Assembly (NCBI GenBank): GCA_045117315.1
Contig: JBGUNJ010000080.1
Coordinates: forward strand, 1 to 5,997
DNA length: 5,997 bases
Reading direction: 5' to 3'
Source of the DNA: CAG-791 sp045117315
Lineage (GTDB): Bacteria > Bacillota > Clostridia > Lachnospirales > Lachnospiraceae
The position numbers and the translations under genes are program-made. Numbering within the stretch: the stretch's first letter is position 1; each line of letters opens with the position of its first letter. This document shows, piece by piece, positions 4,948-5,997 of this stretch. The notes beneath the pieces are model-generated. The model was not told where the DNA came from. It saw only the letters and a program-made list of their open reading frames with translations, and searched no databases.

Positions 4948-5876
4948 CTTCCTGTAGGATACATTACAAAAGCATGAGACTCCAGACGTTCTTCCAGCCT
5001 GTCGATCTCCGCCTTCAGCTTCTTCATATCATCAGTGGCAGTCTGCTCATCATAGAGCAGGGCGATCAGGTCATTCTGCGCTCCGATCAGGTCTGCCCGG
5101 ATCAGGGCCACAGGCTCAAGACTTGCCGCCACCTTCTCCGCACCCGCTTCCAGACGCTTCTCCGCTTCCATGTGTATGCGCTCCGCTTCCGCCTTCACAG
5201 CGGCAAGACGGGCCTGAACGCGCTCGGTCTTATAAATAACGTTCGGATAGGCATCCGCAAAACGCGAATAGAAGTAGGACTTATTTGTAAGAATATGACG
5301 GACTTCCTTGCTGATTTCCTCTGTGTTGTCCGCTTCGCTGCTGTCGATCCCTCTCTTGACCAGTTTCAGGACGAAGAAGGAGACCACACAGTCCGCGGCA
5401 AACACCACCAGCAGGAATGTCAGGACCGCTTCCCTCACTTTCAGCGAAAAGCTGTTCAGTAAGGGGTAGAAAAGCCCCGGATTGAGCAGATGTATGATTG
5501 CCACACCCGCAAGTCCGAACAGGATCAGATTTCCGATCCAGATCCTCCCGTGCAGATTCATCGGTTTCTGGCTGTAGTCCCACCAGCGGGCATGGAAAAT
5601 CTTTTCCAGAATCAGACTCGTAAAATATTCCACGGCTCCGCAGATCACAAAGGACAGAGCAAAGGTCATGACAAAGCCGGACTCAACACTGGTAAGGTTC
5701 CCTATGATGACCGTGATCAGGATCGCGCCGCCTCCGTAAATGGGCAGTAAAGGCCCTGTCAGAAATCCCCGATTGATAAACCGGTGAAACTGCCTGTATT
5801 TCAATATGACTTCCATGCACCAGCCCGCAAAGCCATAGATGAAAAACAGGAGGAGTATGTTAACCCAATATTCCAT
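4929..5876 (-). CDS. CmpB-type putative ABC-transporter membrane protein (PF06541 family) with C-terminal coiled coil
   Basis: The 315-residue protein has membrane segments at about 4-25, 43-62, 65-90, 112-132 and 150-174. It shows the family's marks: GFAGWCMEV (15-23), NRGFLTGPLLPIYGGG (35-50), EYFTSLILEKIF (83-94) and RWWDYS with MNLHGRIW (97-113). The family is annotated as a putative type IV ABC-transporter component on little evidence, and no ATPase is encoded here. Residues about 216-300 are rich in A, E, K and R, likely a cytoplasmic coiled coil. I chose ATG 5876 because the protein then opens directly with the conserved first helix, and AGAGGA lies 10 nt upstream. An in-frame ATG at 5981 also has a GGAG seven nt upstream and would add 35 residues; it remains possible. 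A tandem 13-bp duplication covers the stop codon. This is the first gene of the operon within the window. Confidence 0.85.
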   Translation of the reverse strand: MEYWVNILLLFFIYGFAGWCMEVILKYRQFHRFINRGFLTGPLLPIYGGGAILITVIIGNLTSVESGFVMTFALSFVICGAVEYFTSLILEKIFHARWWDYSQKPMNLHGRIWIGNLILFGLAGVAIIHLLNPGLFYPLLNSFSLKVREAVLTFLLVVFAADCVVSFFVLKLVKRGIDSSEADNTEEISKEVRHILTNKSYFYSRFADAYPNVIYKTERVQARLAAVKAEAERIHMEAEKRLEAGAEKVAASLEPVALIRADLIGAQNDLIALLYDEQTATDDMKKLKAEIDRLEERLESHAFVMYPTGRHKELT

Positions 5877-5896
5877 ATTTGGCTGTTCCTCTTTTT

Positions 5897-5926
5897 CTAA
5901 TAATAATAGTATGATGTAAAGGTCAA
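5897..5926 (-). promoter_or_regulatory. Possible promoter of the four-gene operon
   Basis: On the minus strand TTGACC (5926-5921, 5/6 match) is followed by a run of TAT/TTA triplets. Candidate -10 boxes are TATTAT (5905-5900, spacer 15) or TATTAG (5902-5897, spacer 18). Neither spacing is ideal. The predicted start would leave only about 20 nt before the CmpB-like ATG at 5876. If real, it argues against the alternative start at 5981. Confidence 0.35.
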
Positions 5927-5997
5927 AAGCCAGGAAAAGGCTCTGAGTCTCGTCAATATGCACATACAACCGCAGGACCATTGCGCAGCTCCGAAGG

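Noticed and set aside
4755..5462. 235-residue plus-strand open frame
   Set aside because: It is antisense to the CmpB-like and DUF308 genes, with no family features of its own.

Overview
The window looks like a chromosomal segment of a Clostridia-type Firmicute, probably Lachnospiraceae. The reasons are strong AGGAGG-type ribosome binding sites, balanced base composition, and a gene set common in that group: cytidylate kinase-like protein, ABC1/AarF kinase-like protein, DUF308/HdeD-like membrane protein and a CmpB-type (PF06541) membrane protein. The family calls come from recognising motifs by eye. The taxonomic call is an inference.

All five confident genes lie on the minus strand, in two transcription units. 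From the right edge, unit one runs CmpB-like membrane protein (4929-5876), DUF308 membrane protein (4289-4849), ABC1 kinase-like protein (2164-4287) and GNAT acetyltransferase (1587-2123). It ends in a clear intrinsic terminator (1494-1543). The last three genes are tightly packed: 1 nt separates DUF308 from ABC1, and 40 nt separates ABC1 from GNAT. The unit is therefore mostly membrane proteins plus an atypical kinase with its own C-terminal membrane hairpin, which suggests an envelope-related role. The second unit is the single cytidylate kinase-like gene (331-957). It has a plausible promoter about 220 nt upstream, a leader that can fold strongly, and two tandem terminators.

The non-coding parts are unusually rich in hairpins. 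An exact 56-bp repeat with two nested hairpins occurs at 88-143 and 1443-1498. Each copy adjoins a minus-strand terminator, and each supplies that terminator's T-tract. The two terminator stems are otherwise unrelated in sequence. Beyond copy 1 lie two more strong palindromes (4-46 and 49-86); beyond copy 2 lies another hairpin (1403-1437). This looks like a family of dispersed extragenic palindromic elements associated with gene ends.

The region 958-1586 holds the kinase promoter and leader, a possible decayed coding remnant on the plus strand, and repeat copy 2. I see no tRNA, rRNA, CRISPR array, transposase or phage gene. The most interesting items are the terminator-linked repeat and the folded leader; neither amounts to a proven new system.
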